Assembly: GCF_051401765.1 (NCBI RefSeq)
Contig: NW_027480505.1
Coordinates: 558,001 to 622,000, forward strand
Direction: 5' to 3'
Source of the DNA: Calliopsis andreniformis
Taxonomy: Eukaryota > Arthropoda > Insecta > Hymenoptera > Andrenidae
DNA length: 64,000 nucleotides
Every line of letters begins with the position of its first letter. The first letter of the stretch is position 1. The notes under the pieces are model-generated. The model searched no databases. It was not told where the DNA came from and was given only the letters and a program-made list of their open reading frames with translations. Shown here in pieces: positions 38,498 through 52,093 of this stretch. The position numbers and the translations under genes were made by a program.

Positions 38498-40488
38498 ATA
38501 AAATACAAAATAAATAGAACAGTTTTTCCATCGTATAAAACGAATAATTGCTACCGCTGTGAAAGTTATGGTCATTTCTACGTTCCGGGCAACCCAGGCT
38601 TCACCCTAGGGCGTTGTTGCACCAGATGGAATAGTTAGGTCATAAGAAGTCAACGCCAGAAGCATAAAATACGGTATAAATACAACAGCTTTTCCATCGC
38701 ATAAAACGAATAATTGAAACCAGTGTGAAAGTTATAGTCATTTCTACTTTCCGGGCAACCTAGGCTTCACTCTAGGGCGTTGCTCCACCAGATCGAATAG
38801 TTAGGGCCTTAGAAGTCAACGCCAGAAGCATAAAATACAATAAAGATGCAACAGTTTTTCCATCGTATATCAGGAATTATTGCAACCAGTGTGAAAGTAA
38901 TGGCATATCATTGTTCCGGGCAACCTAGGCTTCACTCTAGGGCGTTGCTCCACCAGATGGATTAGTTAGGGCCTTAGAAGTCAACGCCCGAAGCATAAAA
39001 TACAATAAAGATGCAACAGTTTTTCCATCGTATAAAACGAATAATTGAAACCAGTGTAAAAGTAATGGTCATTTCTACGTTCCGGGCAACCTAGGCTTCA
39101 CCCTAGGGCGCTGCTCCACCAGATCGAATAGTTAGTGCACTAGAAGTCAGCGCCAGAAGCATAAAATTCACTATAAATACAACAGTTTTTCCATCGTATA
39201 AAACGAATAATTGCTACCGGTGTGAAAGTTATGGTCATTTCTACGTTCCGGGCAACCCAGGCTTCACCCTAGGGCGTTGTTGCACCAGATGGAATAGTTA
39301 GGGCATAAGAAGTCAACGCCAGAAGCATAAAATACGGTATAAATACAACAGCTTTTCCATCGTATAAAACGAATAATTGCAACCAGTATGAAAGTTATGG
39401 TCATTTCTACTTTCCGGGCAACCTAGGATCCACCCTAGGGCGTTGCTGCAACCGATTGAATAGTTAGGGCCTTAGAAGTCAACGCCCGAAGCATAAAATA
39501 CAAAAGAAATAGAACAGTTTTTCCATCGTATAAAACGAATAATTGAAACCACTGTAAAAGTTATGGTCATTTCTACTTTCCGGGCAACCTGGGCTTCACC
39601 CTAGGGCGTAGTTCCAGCAGACTGAATAGTTAGGGCCTTAGAAGTCAACGCCCGAAGCATGTGATACAAAATAAATAGAACAGTTGTTCCATCGTATAAA
39701 ACGAGTAATTCCTACGAGTGTGAAAGTTATGGTAATTTCTACGTTCCGGGCAACCTAGGTGTCACTCTAGGGCGTTGCTCCACCAGATGGCATAGCTAGG
39801 GACTTAGAAATCAACGCCATAAGAATAAAATACAATATAAGAACAACAGTTTTTCCATCGTATAAAATGAATAATTGGAAACATTGTGAAAGTTATGGTC
39901 ATTTCTACGCTCCAGGCAACCTAGGTGTCACTCTAGGGCGTTACTCCACCACATCCAATAGCTACGGCCTTAGAAGTCAACGCTAGAAGCATAAAATACA
40001 ATATAAATACAACACCTTTTCCATCGTATAAAAAGAATAATTGCACACAGTGTGAAAGTAATGGTCATTTCTACGTTCCGGACAACCTAGGCTTCACTCT
40101 AGGGCGTTGCTCCACCACATCGAATAGCTACTGCCTTAGAAGTCAACGCTCGAAGCATAAAATACAGAATAAATAGAACAGTTTTTCCATCGTATAAAAC
40201 GAATAATAGCAACCAGTGCCAAAGTTATGGTCATTTCTACGTTCCGGGCAACCTAGGCTTCACTCTAGGGGGTTGCTCCACCACATCGAATAGCTACTGC
40301 CTTCGAAGTCAACGCCCGAAGCATAAAATACAAAATAAATAGAACAGTTTTTCCATTGTATAAAACGAATAATTGCTACCAGTGTGAAAGTTATGTTCAT
40401 TTCTACGTTTCTGACAACCTAGGCTTCACTGTAGGGTGTTGCTCCACCAAATCGAATAGGTAGGGCCTTAGAAGTCAACGCCCGAAGC
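38498..40488 (+). repeat. 12-monomer HOR (1,991 bp), copy 1
   Basis: The unit begins at ATAAAATACAAAATAAATAG and repeats at 40,489 and 42,314. It is 12 x 166 minus 1 because it includes one 165-bp E-type monomer (GGCATATCATTG at 38,903). The later part carries the block with ACAGTTGTTCC, AATTCCTACGAGTG and CCTAGGTGTCACTC that is also found inside the 34-mer HOR. Confidence 0.88.
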
Positions 40489-42313
40489 ATAAAATACAAA
40501 ATAAATAGAACAGTTTTTCCATCGTATAAAACGAATAATTGCTACCGGTGTGAAAGTTATGGTCATTTCTACGTTCCGGGCAACCTAGGCTTCACTCTAG
40601 GGCGTTGCTCCACCAGATCGAATAGTTAGGGCCTTAGAAGTCAACGCCAGAAGCATAAAATACAATAAAGATGCAACAGTTTTTCCATCGTATATCAGGA
40701 ATTATTGCAACCAGTGTGAAAGTAATGGCATATCATTGTTCCGGGCAACCTAGGCTTCACTCTAGGGCGTTGCTCCACCAGATGGATTAGTTAGGGCCTT
40801 AGAAGTCAACGCCCGAAGCATAAAATACAATAAAGATGCAACAGTTTTTCCATCGTATAAAACGAATAATTGAAACCAGTGTAAAAGTAATGGTCATTTC
40901 TACGTTCCGGGCAACCTAGGCTTCACCCTAGGGCGCTGCTCCACCAGATCGAATAGTTAGTGCACTAGAAGTCAGCGCCAGAAGCATAAAATTCACTATA
41001 AATACAACAGTTTTTCCATCGTATAAAACGAATAATTGCTACCGGTGTGAAAGTTATGGTCATTTCTACGTTCCGGGCAACCCAGGCTTCACCCTAGGGC
41101 GTTGTTGCACCAGATGGAATAGTTAGGGCATAAGAAGTCAACGCCAGAAGCATAAAATACGGTATAAATACAACAGCTTTTCCATCGTATAAAACGAATA
41201 ATTGCAACCAGTATGAAAGTTATGGTCATTTCTACTTTCCGGGCAACCTAGGATCCACCCTAGGGCGTTGCTGCAACCGATTGAATAGTTAGGGCCTTAG
41301 AAGTCAACGCCCGAAGCATAAAATACAAAAGAAATAGAACAGTTTTTCCATCGTATAAAACGAATAATTGAAACCACTGTAAAAGTTATGGTCATTTCTA
41401 CTTTCCGGGCAACCTGGGCTTCACCCTAGGGCGTAGTTCCAGCAGACTGAATAGTTAGGGCCTTAGAAGTCAACGCCCGAAGCATGTGATACAAAATAAA
41501 TAGAACAGTTGTTCCATCGTATAAAACGAGTAATTCCTACGAGTGTGAAAGTTATGGTAATTTCTACGTTCCGGGCAACCTAGGTGTCACTCTAGGGCGT
41601 TGCTCCACCAGATGGCATAGCTAGGGACTTAGAAATCAACGCCATAAGAATAAAATACAATATAAGAACAACAGTTTTTCCATCGTATAAAATGAATAAT
41701 TGGAAACATTGTGAAAGTTATGGTCATTTCTACGCTCCAGGCAACCTAGGTGTCACTCTAGGGCGTTACTCCACCACATCCAATAGCTACGGCCTTAGAA
41801 GTCAACGCTAGAAGCATAAAATACAATATAAATACAACACCTTTTCCATCGTATAAAAAGAATAATTGCACACAGTGTGAAAGTAATGGTCATTTCTACG
41901 TTCCGGACAACCTAGGCTTCACTCTAGGGCGTTGCTCCACCACATCGAATAGCTACTGCCTTAGAAGTCAACGCTCGAAGCATAAAATACAGAATAAATA
42001 GAACAGTTTTTCCATCGTATAAAACGAATAATAGCAACCAGTGCCAAAGTTATGGTCATTTCTACGTTCCGGGCAACCTAGGCTTCACTCTAGGGGGTTG
42101 CTCCACCACATCGAATAGCTACTGCCTTCGAAGTCAACGCCCGAAGCATAAAATACAAAATAAATAGAACAGTTTTTCCATTGTATAAAACGAATAATTG
42201 CTACCAGTGTGAAAGTTATGTTCATTTCTACGTTTCTGACAACCTAGGCTTCACTGTAGGGTGTTGCTCCACCAAACCGAATAGGTAGGGCCTTAGAAGT
42301 CAACGCCCGAAGC
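40489..42313 (+). repeat. 12-monomer HOR, copy 2, one monomer short (1,825 bp)
   Basis: From 40,584 on the copy follows copy 1 at an offset of exactly 1,826 bp, with almost no substitutions seen (for example 39,181/41,007). Relative to copies 1 and 3 it lacks one monomer, the one with TTGTTGCACCAGATGG and AAAATACGGTATAAATAC that follows the first in those copies. It is therefore an 11-monomer deletion derivative, joined in register. Confidence 0.87.
40584..40748 (+). repeat. E-type 165-bp monomer, representative
   Basis: GGTCATTTCTACGTTCCG is replaced by GGCATATCATTGTTCCG, one base shorter, and the A/B box reads GTATATCAGGAATTATTG. Eight such monomers were found, with CATATC at 20,651, 24,469, 25,132, 25,795, 26,459, 38,903, 40,729 and 42,720. 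They all share GATGGATTAGTTAGGG downstream, so they descend from one founder. They are confined to three zones. Confidence 0.85.
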
Positions 42314-43098
42314 ATAAAATACAAAATAAATAGAACAGTTTTTCCATCGTATAAAACGAATAATTGCTACCGGTGTGAAAGTTATGGTCATTTCTACGTT
42401 CCGGGCAACCCAGGCTTGACCCTAGGGCGTTGTTGCACCAGATGGAATAGTTAGGGCATAAGAAGTCAACGCCAGAAGCATAAAATACGGTATAAATACA
42501 ACAGCTTTTCCATCGTATAAAACGAATAATTGCAACCAGTGTGAAAGTTATAGTCATTTCTACTTTCCGGGCAACCTAGGCTTCACTCTAGGGCGTTGCT
42601 CCACCAGATCGAATAGTTAGGGCCTTAGAAGTCAACGCCAGAAGCATAAAATACAATAAAGATGCAACAGTTTTTCCATCGTATATCAGGAATTATTGCA
42701 ACCAGTGTGAAAGTAATGGCATATCATTGTTCCGGGCAACCTAGGCTTCACTCTAGGGCGTTGCTCCACCAGATGGATTAGTTAGGGCCTTAGAAGTCAA
42801 CGCCCGAAGCATAAAATACAATAAAGGTGCAACAGTTTTTCCATCGTATAAAACGAATAATTGAAACCAGTGTAAAAGTAATGGTCATTTCTACGTTCCG
42901 GGCAACCTAGGCTTCACCGTAGGGCGCTGCTCCACCAGATCGAATAGTTAGTGCACTAGAAGTCAGCGCCAGAAGCATAAAATTCACTATAAATACAACA
43001 GTTTTTCCATCGTATAAAACGAATAATTGCTACCGGTGTGAAAGTTATGGTCATTTCTACGTTCCGGGCAACCCAGGCTTCACCCTAGGGCGTTGCTC
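42314..43098 (+). repeat. 12-monomer HOR, copy 3 (partial)
   Basis: Its first monomers follow copy 1, including the monomer missing from copy 2 and the E-type landmark at 42,720. Correspondence ends at about 43,098, where TTGCTCCAACACATCG replaces TTGTTGCACCAGATGG. About 4.7 monomers are present. Confidence 0.83.
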
Positions 43099-43287
43099 CA
43101 ACACATCGAATAGCTACTGCCTTAGAAGTCAACGCTCGAAGCATAAAATACAATATAAATATAACAGTTTTTCCATCGTATAGAACGAATAATAGCAACC
43201 AGTGTGAAAGTTATGGTCAATTCTACGTTCCGGGCAACCTAGGCTTCACTCTAGTGCGTTGCTCCAACACATCGAATAGCTACTGCC
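43099..43287 (+). repeat. Linker monomers between 12-mer and trimer HORs
   Basis: About one monomer with CTCCAACACATCGAATAGC and TATAGAACGAATAATAGC. Words related to it occur near the end of the 12-mer units (CATCGAATAGCTACTGCC near 40,118). Nothing but satellite is present. Confidence 0.65.
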
Positions 43288-45780
43288 TTAGAAGTCAACG
43301 CTAGAAGCATAAAATACAATAAAAATGCAACAGTTTTTCCAACGTATAGCATGAATAATTGCAACCGGTGTATATGTCATGGTCATTTCTACGTTCCGGG
43401 CAACCTAGGCTTGACTGTAGGGTGTTGCTCCACCAGATCGAATAGGTAGGGCCATAGAAGTCAACGCCCGAAGCATAAAATACGATACAAAATACAACAG
43501 CTTTTCCATCGTATAAAACGAATAATTGGGACCAGTGTGAAAGTTAAAGTCATTTCTACATTCCGAGCAACCTAGGTTTCACTCTAGGGCGTTACTCCAC
43601 CAGATCGAATAGCTAGGGACTTGGAATTCAACGCCAGGAGAATAAGACACAATAGAAGTACAACCGCTTTTCCATTGTAAAAAATGAATAATTGCAAGCA
43701 TTGTGAAATTAATGGTCATTTCTACGTTCCGGGCAACCTAGGCTTCACTCTAGGGCGTTGCTCCACCACATCGAATAGCTACTGCCTTAGAAGTCAACGC
43801 TAGAAGCATAAAATACAATAAAAATGCAACAGTTTTTCCAACGTATAGCATGAATAATTGCAACCGGTGTATATGTCATGGTCATTTCTACGTTCCGGGC
43901 AACCTAGGCTTGACTGTAGGGTGTTGCTCCACCAGATCGAATAGGTAGGGCCATAGAAGTCAACGCCCGAAGCATAAAATACGATACAAAATACAACAGC
44001 TTTTCCATCGTATAAAACGAATAATTGGGACCAGTGTGAAAGTTAAAGTCATTTCTACATTCCGAGCAACCTAGGTTTCACTCTAGGGCGTTACTCCACC
44101 AGATCGAATAGCTAGGGACTTGGAATTCAACGCCAGAAGAATAAGACACAATAGAAGTACAACCGCTTTTCCATTGTAAAAAATGAATAATTGCAAGCAT
44201 TGTGAAATTAATGGTCATTTCTACGTTCCGGGCAACCTAGGCTTCACTCTAGGGCGTTGCTCCACCACATCGAATAGCTACCGCCTTAGAAGTCAACGCT
44301 AGAAGCATAAAATACAATAAAAATGCAACAGTTTTTCCAACGTATAGCATGAATAATTGCAACCGGTGTAAATGTCATGGTCATTTCTACGTTCCGGGCA
44401 ACCTAGGCTTCACTCTAGGGCGTTGCTCCACCAGATCCAACAGTTAGGGCCTTAGAAGTCAACGCCCGAAGCATAAAATACAAAATAAATAGAACAGTTT
44501 TTCCATTGTATAAAACGAATAATTGCTACCAGTGTAAAAGTTATGGTCATTTCTACGTTCCGGGCAACCTAGGCTTCACCCTAGGGCGCTGCTCCACCAG
44601 ATCGAATAGTTAGTGCCTTAGAAGTCAACGCTAGAAGCATAAAATACAATAAAAATGCAACAGTTTTTCCAACGTATAGCATGAATAATTGCAAACAGTG
44701 TGAAAGTACTGGTCATTTCTACGTTCCGGGTAACCTAGGCTTGACTGTAGGGTGTTGCTCCACCAGATCGAATAGGTAGGGCCATAGAAGTCAACGCCCG
44801 AAGCATAAAATACGATACAAAATACAATAGCTTTTCCATCGTATAAAACGAATAATTGGGACCAGTGTGAAAGTTAAAGTCATTTCTACATTCCGAGCAA
44901 CCCAGGTTTCACTCTAGGGCTTTACTCCACCAGATCGAATAGCTAGGGACTTGGAATTCAACGCCAGAAGAATAAGACACAATAGAAGTACAACCAATTT
45001 CCATTGTAAAAAATGAATAATTGCAAGCATTGTGAAATTAATGGTCATTTCTACGTTCCGGGCAACCTAGGCTTCACTCTAGGGCGTTGCTCCACCACAT
45101 CGAATAGCTACTGCCTTAGAAGTCAACGCTAGAAGCATAAAATACAATAAAAATGCAACAGTTTTTCCAACGTATAGCATGAATAATTGCAAACAGTGTG
45201 AAAGTACTGGTCATTTCTACGTTCCGGGTAACCTAGGCTTGACTGTAGGGTGTTGCTCCACCAGATCGAATAGGTAGGGCCATAGAAGTCAACGCCCGAA
45301 GCATAAAATACGATACAAAATACAATAGCTTTTCCATCGTATAAAACGAATAATTGGGACCAGTGTGAAAGTTAAAGTCATTTCTACATTCCGAGCAACC
45401 CAGGTTTCACTCTAGGGCTTTACTCCACCAGATCGAATAGCTAGGGACTTGGAATTCAACGCCAGAAGAATAAGACACAATAGAAGTACAACCAATTTCC
45501 ATTGTAAAAAATGAATAATTGCAAGCATTGTGAAATTAATGGTCATTTCTACGTTCCGGGCAACCTAGGCTTCACTCTAGGGCGTTGCTCCACCACATCG
45601 AATAGCTACTGCCTTAGAAGTCAACGCTAGAAGCATAAAATACAATAAAAATGCAACAGTTCTTCCAACGTATAGCATGAATAATTGCAACCGGTGTATA
45701 TGTCATGGTCATTTCTACGTTCCGGGCAACCTAGGCTTCACTCTAGGGCGTTGCTCCACCAGATCAAACAGTTAGGGCCT
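43288..45780 (+). repeat. Trimer HOR (498-499 bp), about five copies
   Basis: The landmark AACGTATAGC lies at 43,341, 43,840, 44,339, 44,671, 45,169 and 45,667. Spacings are 499, 499, 332, 498 and 498 bp. The 332-bp step holds a different pair of monomers, so a dimer segment has been spliced in or one monomer lost. Each full trimer includes a 167-bp monomer (GATACAAAATAC, +1). The two later copies also have a 1-base loss (CAACCAATTTCC for CAACCGCTTTTCC). Copies 44,671 and 45,169 share CCCAGGTTTCAC and TTTACTCC, so they duplicated after those changes. Confidence 0.87.
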
Positions 45781-46615
45781 TAGAAGTCAACGCACGAAGC
45801 ATAAAATACTCAATAAATAGAACAGTTTTTCCATTGTATAAAACGAATAATTGCTACCAGTGTAAATGTTATGGTCATTTCTACGTTCCGGGCAACCTAG
45901 GCTTCACCCTAGGGCATTGTTCCACCAGATCCAATAGTTAGGGCCTAAGAAGTGAACGCCAGAAGCATAAAATACAATATAAATACAACAGTTTTTCCAT
46001 CATATAAAACGAGTGATTGCAACCAGTATGAAAGTTGTGGTCATTTCTACTTTCCGGGCAACCTAGGATTAACCCTAGGGCGTTGCTCCAACAGATTGAA
46101 TAGTTAGGACCTTAGAAGTCAATGCCCGAAGCATAAAATGCAATAAAAATACGACAGTTTTTCCATCATATAACAGGAATAATTGCAACCAGTTTGATAG
46201 TGATGGTCATTTCTACGTTCGGGGCAACATAGGCTTCACTCTAGGGCATTGCTCAACCAGATCGAATAGTTTGTGCCTGAGAAGTCAACGCCAGAAGCAT
46301 AAAATACAATATAAATACAACAGTTTTTCCATCGTATCAAACGAATGATTGCTACCAGTATGGAAGTGATGGTCATTTCTACGTTGCGGAGAACCTAGGC
46401 CTCACTCTAGGGTGTTGTTCCACCAGATTGAATAGTTAGGGCCTAAGAAATCAGCGCCAGAAGCATAAAATACGATTTAAATATAACAGTTTTTCCATCG
46501 TATAAAACGAATAATTTCCACCAGTGTGAATGTTATGGTCATTTTTACATTCCGAGCAACCTAGGCTTCACTCCAGGGTGTTGCTCCACCAGATCGAATA
46601 GTTAGGGCCACAGAA
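45781..46615 (+). repeat. Mixed monomers, related to 13.0-13.5 kb
   Basis: About five monomers. The stretch from CAGATCAAACAGTTAGGGCC (near 45,761) through TATAAAACGAGTGATTGC resembles 13,050-13,440 of the 34-mer HOR, in the stretch missing from that HOR's second copy. A- and B-type monomers follow. No gene. Confidence 0.7.
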
Positions 46616-49105
46616 GTGAACGCCAGAAGCATAAAATACAATATAAATACAACAGTTTTTCCATCGTATAAAAGGGATAATTGCAACCAGTATGAAACTT
46701 ATGGTCATTTCTACGTTCCGGGCAACCTAGGCTTCACTCTATGGCGTTCTTCCACCACATCGAATAGCTACGGCCTCAGATGTCAACGCCTGAAGTATAA
46801 AATACAATAAAAATACAACAGTCTTTCCATCCTATAACAGGAATAATTGCAACCCGTGTGAAAGTTATGGTCATTTCTACGTTCCGGGCAACCTAGGCTT
46901 CACCCTAGGTCGTTTTTCCTCCAGATTGAATAGTTAGGGCCTCAGCAGTCAACGCCCGAAGCATAAAATACAATATAAATGGAACAGTTTTTCCATCGTA
47001 TAAAACGAATAGTTGCTACCGGTGTGAGAGTTATGGTCATTTCTACGTTCCGGGCAACCTAGGTTTCACTCCAGGGCGTTGCTCCACCAGTTCGAATAGT
47101 TAGGTCATAAGAAGTCAACGCCAGAAGCATAAAATACGATATAAATACAACAGCTTTTGCATCGTATAAAACGAGTAATAGCAACCAGTGTGAAAGTAAT
47201 GGTCATTTCTACGTTCCGAGCAAGCTAGGCGTCACTCTAGGGCGTTGCTCCACCAGATCGAATAGCTACGGACTTAGAATTCATCGCTAAAAGCATAAAA
47301 TACAATTAAAATACAACAGTTTTTCCATTGTTTTACAGGAATAACTGCAACCAGTGTGAATGTACTGGTCAATTCTACGTCCCGGATAACCTAGGCTTCA
47401 CTCTAGGGCGTTGTTCCACCAGATCGAACAGTTAGGGCCTAAGAAGTCAACGCCAGAAGCATAAAATACAATATAAATATAACAGTTTTTCCATCGTATA
47501 AAACGAATGATAGCAACCAGTGTGAAAGTTATGGTCATTTCTTCGTTCCTGGCAACCTAGGCTTCACTCTAGGTCGTTGCTCGACCAGATCGAATAGCTG
47601 GGGCCTAAGAAGCCAACGCCAAAAGCATAAAAAACGATATAAATACAACAGCTTTTCCATCGTATAAAACGAATAATTGCAACCAGGGTGGAAGTTATGG
47701 TCACTTCTACGTTCCGGGGAACCTAGGCTTCACTCTAGGGCGGTGCTCCACCAGATCAAATAGTTAGGGCCTAAGAAGGCAACGCCAGAAGCATAAAATA
47801 CAACATAAATACAACAGATTTTCCATCATATAACAGGAATAATTGCAACCAGTTTGAAAGTTATGGTCATTTCTACTTTCCGGGCAGCCTAGGCTTCACC
47901 CTAGGGCGTAGCTCCCACAGATTGAATAGTTAGGGCCTTAGAAGTCGATGCCCGAAGCATACAATGCAATAAAAATACTACAGTTTTTCCATCATATAAC
48001 AGGAATAATTGCAACCAGTTTGAAAGTGATGGTCATTTCTACGTTCCGTGCAACCTAGGCTTCACCCTAGGGAGTTGTTCCACCAGATGGAAAAGTTAGG
48101 GCCTAAGAAGTCAACGCCAGAAGCATAAAACACGATATAAATACAACAGTTTTTCCATCGTTTAATACGAATAATCGCAAGCAGTATGAAAGTGATGGTC
48201 ATTTCTACTTTCCGAGCAACCTAGGCTTCACCCTAGGGAGTTGCACCACCAGATTGAATAGTTAGGGCCTTAAAAGTCAATGCCCGAAGCATAAAATGCA
48301 ATATTAATACAACAGTTTTTCCATCGTATAACAGGAATAATTGCAACCAGTGTGAAAGTAATGGTCATTCCTACGTTCCGGGCAACCTAGGTTTCACTCC
48401 AGGGCGTTGCTCCACCAGATCGAATAGTTAGGTCAGAAGAAGTCAACGCCAGAAGCATAAAATACAATAAAGATGCAACAGTTTTTCCATCGTTATACAG
48501 GAATAACTGCAACCAGTGTGAATGTACTGGTCATTTCTACGTTCCGGATAACCTAGGCTTCACTCTAGGGCGTTGTTCCACCAGATCGAACAGTTAGGGC
48601 CTAAGAAGTCAACGCCAGAAGTATAAAATACAATGTAAATATAACAGTTTTTCCATCGTATAAATCGAATGATAGCAACCAGTGTGAAAGTTATGGTCAT
48701 TTCTACGTTCCGAGCAACCTAGGCTTCACTCTAGGGCGTTGCTCCACCAGATCGAATAGTTAGGGCCTTAGAAGTCAACGCCCGAAGCATAAAATACAAA
48801 GTAAATAAAACAGTTTTTCCATCGTATAAAACGAGTAATTGCTACCAGTGTGAAAGTTATGGTCATTTCTATGTTCCGCGCAACCTGGGCTTTACCCTAG
48901 GGCGTTGTTCCACGAGATGGAATAGCTAGGGACTTAGAATTCAACGCCATAAGAATAAAATACAATATAAACATAACAGTTTTTCCATTGTATGAAACGA
49001 ATAATAGCAACCAGTGTGAAAGTTATGGTCAGTTCAACGTTCCGGGCAACCTTGGCTTCACCCTAGGATGTTGTTCCACCAGATCGAATAGTTAGGGCCA
49101 CAGAA
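46616..49105 (+). repeat. 15-18-monomer HOR, copy 1 (15 monomers, 2,490 bp)
   Basis: The landmark GTGAACGCCAGAAGC followed by TATAAAAGGGATAATTGC recurs at 46,616, 49,106 and 52,094. Spacings are 2,490 bp (15 monomers) and 2,988 bp (18 monomers). Within the unit the offset to copy 2 shifts from 2,490 to 2,656 bp near 46,900 (47,281 matches 49,937), showing one extra monomer in copy 2. No net indel exists between 45.7 and 52.7 kb. Confidence 0.8.
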
Positions 49106-52093
49106 GTGAACGCCAGAAGCATAAAATACAATATAAATACAACAGTTTTTCCATCGTATAAAAGGGATAATTGCAACCAGTATGAAACTTATGGTCATTT
49201 CTACGTTCCGGGCAACCTAGGCTTCACTCTATGGCGTCCTTCCACCACATCGAATAGCTACGGCCTCAGAAGTCAACGCCTGAAGTATAAAATACAAGAA
49301 AAATACAACAGTCTTTCCATCCTATAACAGGAATAATTGCAACCCGTGTGAAAGTTATGGTCATTTCTACGTTCCAGGCAAAGTTGGCTTCACCCTAGGT
49401 CGTTTTTCCACCAGATGGAATAGTTAGGGCCTAAGAAGTCAACACCAGAAGCATAAAATACAATATAAATATAACAGTTTTTCCATCGTATGAAACGAAT
49501 AATACAAACCAGTGTGAAGGTTATGTTCATTTCTACCTTCCGGGCGACCTAGGCTTCACCCTAGGGCGTTGCACCTACAGATTGAATAGTTAGGGCCTCA
49601 GAAGTCAACGCCCGAAGCATAAAATACAAAATGAATGGAACAGTTTTTCCATCGTATAAAACGAATAGTTGCTACCGGTGTGAGAGTTATGGTCATTTCT
49701 ACGTTCCGGGCAAGCTAGGTTTCACTCCAGGGCGTTGCTCCAGCAGTTCGAATAGTTAGGTCATAAGAAGTCAACGCCAGAAGCATAAAATACGATATAA
49801 ATACAACAGCTTTTGCATCGTATAAAACGAATAATTGCAACCAGTGTGAAAGTAATGGCCATTTCTACGTTCCGAGCAAGCTAGGCGTCACTCTAGGGCG
49901 TTGCTCCACCAGATCGAATAGCTACGGACTTAGAATTCATCGCTAAAAGCATAAAATACCATTAAAATACAACAGTTTTTCCATTGTTTTACAGGAATAA
50001 CTGCAACCAGTGTGAATGTACTGGTCAATTCTACGTTCCGGATAACCTAGGCTTCACTCTAGGGCGTTGTTCCACCAGATCGAACAGTTAGGGCCTAAGA
50101 AGTCAACGCCAGAAGCATAAAATACAATATAAATATAACAGTTTTTCCATCGTATAAAACGAATGATAGCAACCAGTGTCAAAGTTATGGTCATTTCTTC
50201 GTTCCGGGCAACCTAGGCTTCACTCTAGGGCGTTGCTCGACCAGATCGAATAGCTAGGGCCTAAGAAGCCAACGCCAGAAGCATAAAAAACGATATAAAT
50301 ACAACAGCTTTTCCATCGTATAAAACGAATAATTGCAACCAGGGTGGAAGTTATGGTCACTTCTACGTTCCGGGGAACCTAGGCTTTACTCTAGGGCGGT
50401 GCTCTACCAGATTAAATAGTTAGGGCGTAAGAAGTCAACGCCAGAAGCATAAAAGACAATATAAATACAACAGCTTTTCAATCGTATATAATGTATATTT
50501 GCAAACAGTGTGAAAGTAATGGTCATTTCTACGTTCCGGCTAACCTAGGCTTCACTCTAGGGCGTTGCTCCACCAGACGGAATAGCTACGGCCTTAGAAG
50601 TCAGCGCCAGAAGCATAAAATACAATAAAGATGCAACAGTTTTTCCATCGTTTGACAGGAATAACTGCAACCAGTGTGAATGTACTGGTCATTTCTACGT
50701 TCCGGATAACCTAGGTTTCACTCTAGGGCGTTGCTCTACCAGATCGAATAGCTAGAGACTTAGAATTCAAAGCCAGAAGGATAAAATACAATATAAGTAC
50801 AACAGTTATTCCATCGTATAAAATGAATAGTTGCAAACATTGTAAAAGTAATGGTCATTTCTACGTTCCGGTCAACCTAGGCGTCACTCTAGGGCGTTGC
50901 TCCACCAGATCTAATAGCTACGGCCTTAGAAGTCAACGCCAGAGGCATAAAACACGATATAAATACAACAGTTTTTCCATCGTATAAAACGAATAATCGC
51001 AAGCAGTATGAAAGTTATGGTCATTTCTACTTTCCGAGCAACCTAGGCTTCACCCTAGGGAGTTGCACCACCAGATTGAATAGTTAGGGCCTTAAAAGTC
51101 AATGCCCGAAGCATAAAATGCAATATTAATACAACAGTTTTTCCATCGTATAACAGGAATAATTGCAACCAGTGTGAAAGTAATGGTCATTCCTACGTTC
51201 CGGGCAACCTAGGTTTCACTCCAGGGCGTTGCTCCACCAGATCGAATAGTTAGGTCAGAAGAAGTCAACGCCAGAAGCATAAAATACAATATAAATATAA
51301 CAGCTTTTCAATCGTATAAAACGAATAATTGCAACCAATGTGAAAGTTATGGACATTTCTACATTCCGGCCAACCCAGGCTTCACCCTAGGGCGTTGCTC
51401 CACCAGATCGAATAGTTAGGGCCTTAGAAGTCAACGCCAGAAGCATAAAATACAATAAAGATGCAACAGTTTTTCCATCGTTATACAGGAATAACTGCAA
51501 CCAGTGTGAATGTACTGGTCATTTCTACGTTCCGGATAACCTAGGCTTCACTCTAGGGCGTTGTTCCACCAGATCGAACAGTTAGGGCCTTAGAAGTCAA
51601 CGCCAGAAGTATAAAATACAATGTAAACATAACAGTTTTTCCATCGTATAAATCGAATGATAGCAACCAGTGTGAAAGTTATGGTCATTTCTACGTTCCG
51701 AGCAACCTAGGCTTCACTCTAGGGCGTTGCTCCACCAGATCGAATAGTTAGGGCCTTAGAAGTCAACGCCCGAAGCATAAAATGCAAAATAAATAAAACA
51801 GTTTTTCCATCGTATAAAACGAGTAATTGCTACCAGTGTGAAAGTTATGGGCATTTCTATGTTCCGCGCAACCTGGGCTTTACCCTAGGGCGTTGTTCCA
51901 CGAGATGGAATAGCTAGGGACTTAGAATTCAACGCCATAAGAATAAAATACAATATAAACATAACAGTTTTTCCATTGTATGAAACGAATAACAGCAACC
52001 AGTGTGAAAGTTATGGTCAGTTCAACGTTCCGGGCAACCTTGGCTTCACCCTAGGATGTTGTTCCACCAGATCGAATAGTTAGGGCCACAGAA
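49106..52093 (+). repeat. 15-18-monomer HOR, copy 2 (18 monomers, 2,988 bp)
   Basis: The start matches 46,616. Near 51,000 it matches 48,180 (offset 2,822 bp, 17 monomers), then 48,493 matches 51,481 (offset 2,988 bp, 18 monomers). Copy number of monomers thus differs between copies at two or more places, always by whole monomers. GAATTCATCGCTAAAAGC and GTTATACAGGAATAACTGC are useful markers. Confidence 0.8.
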
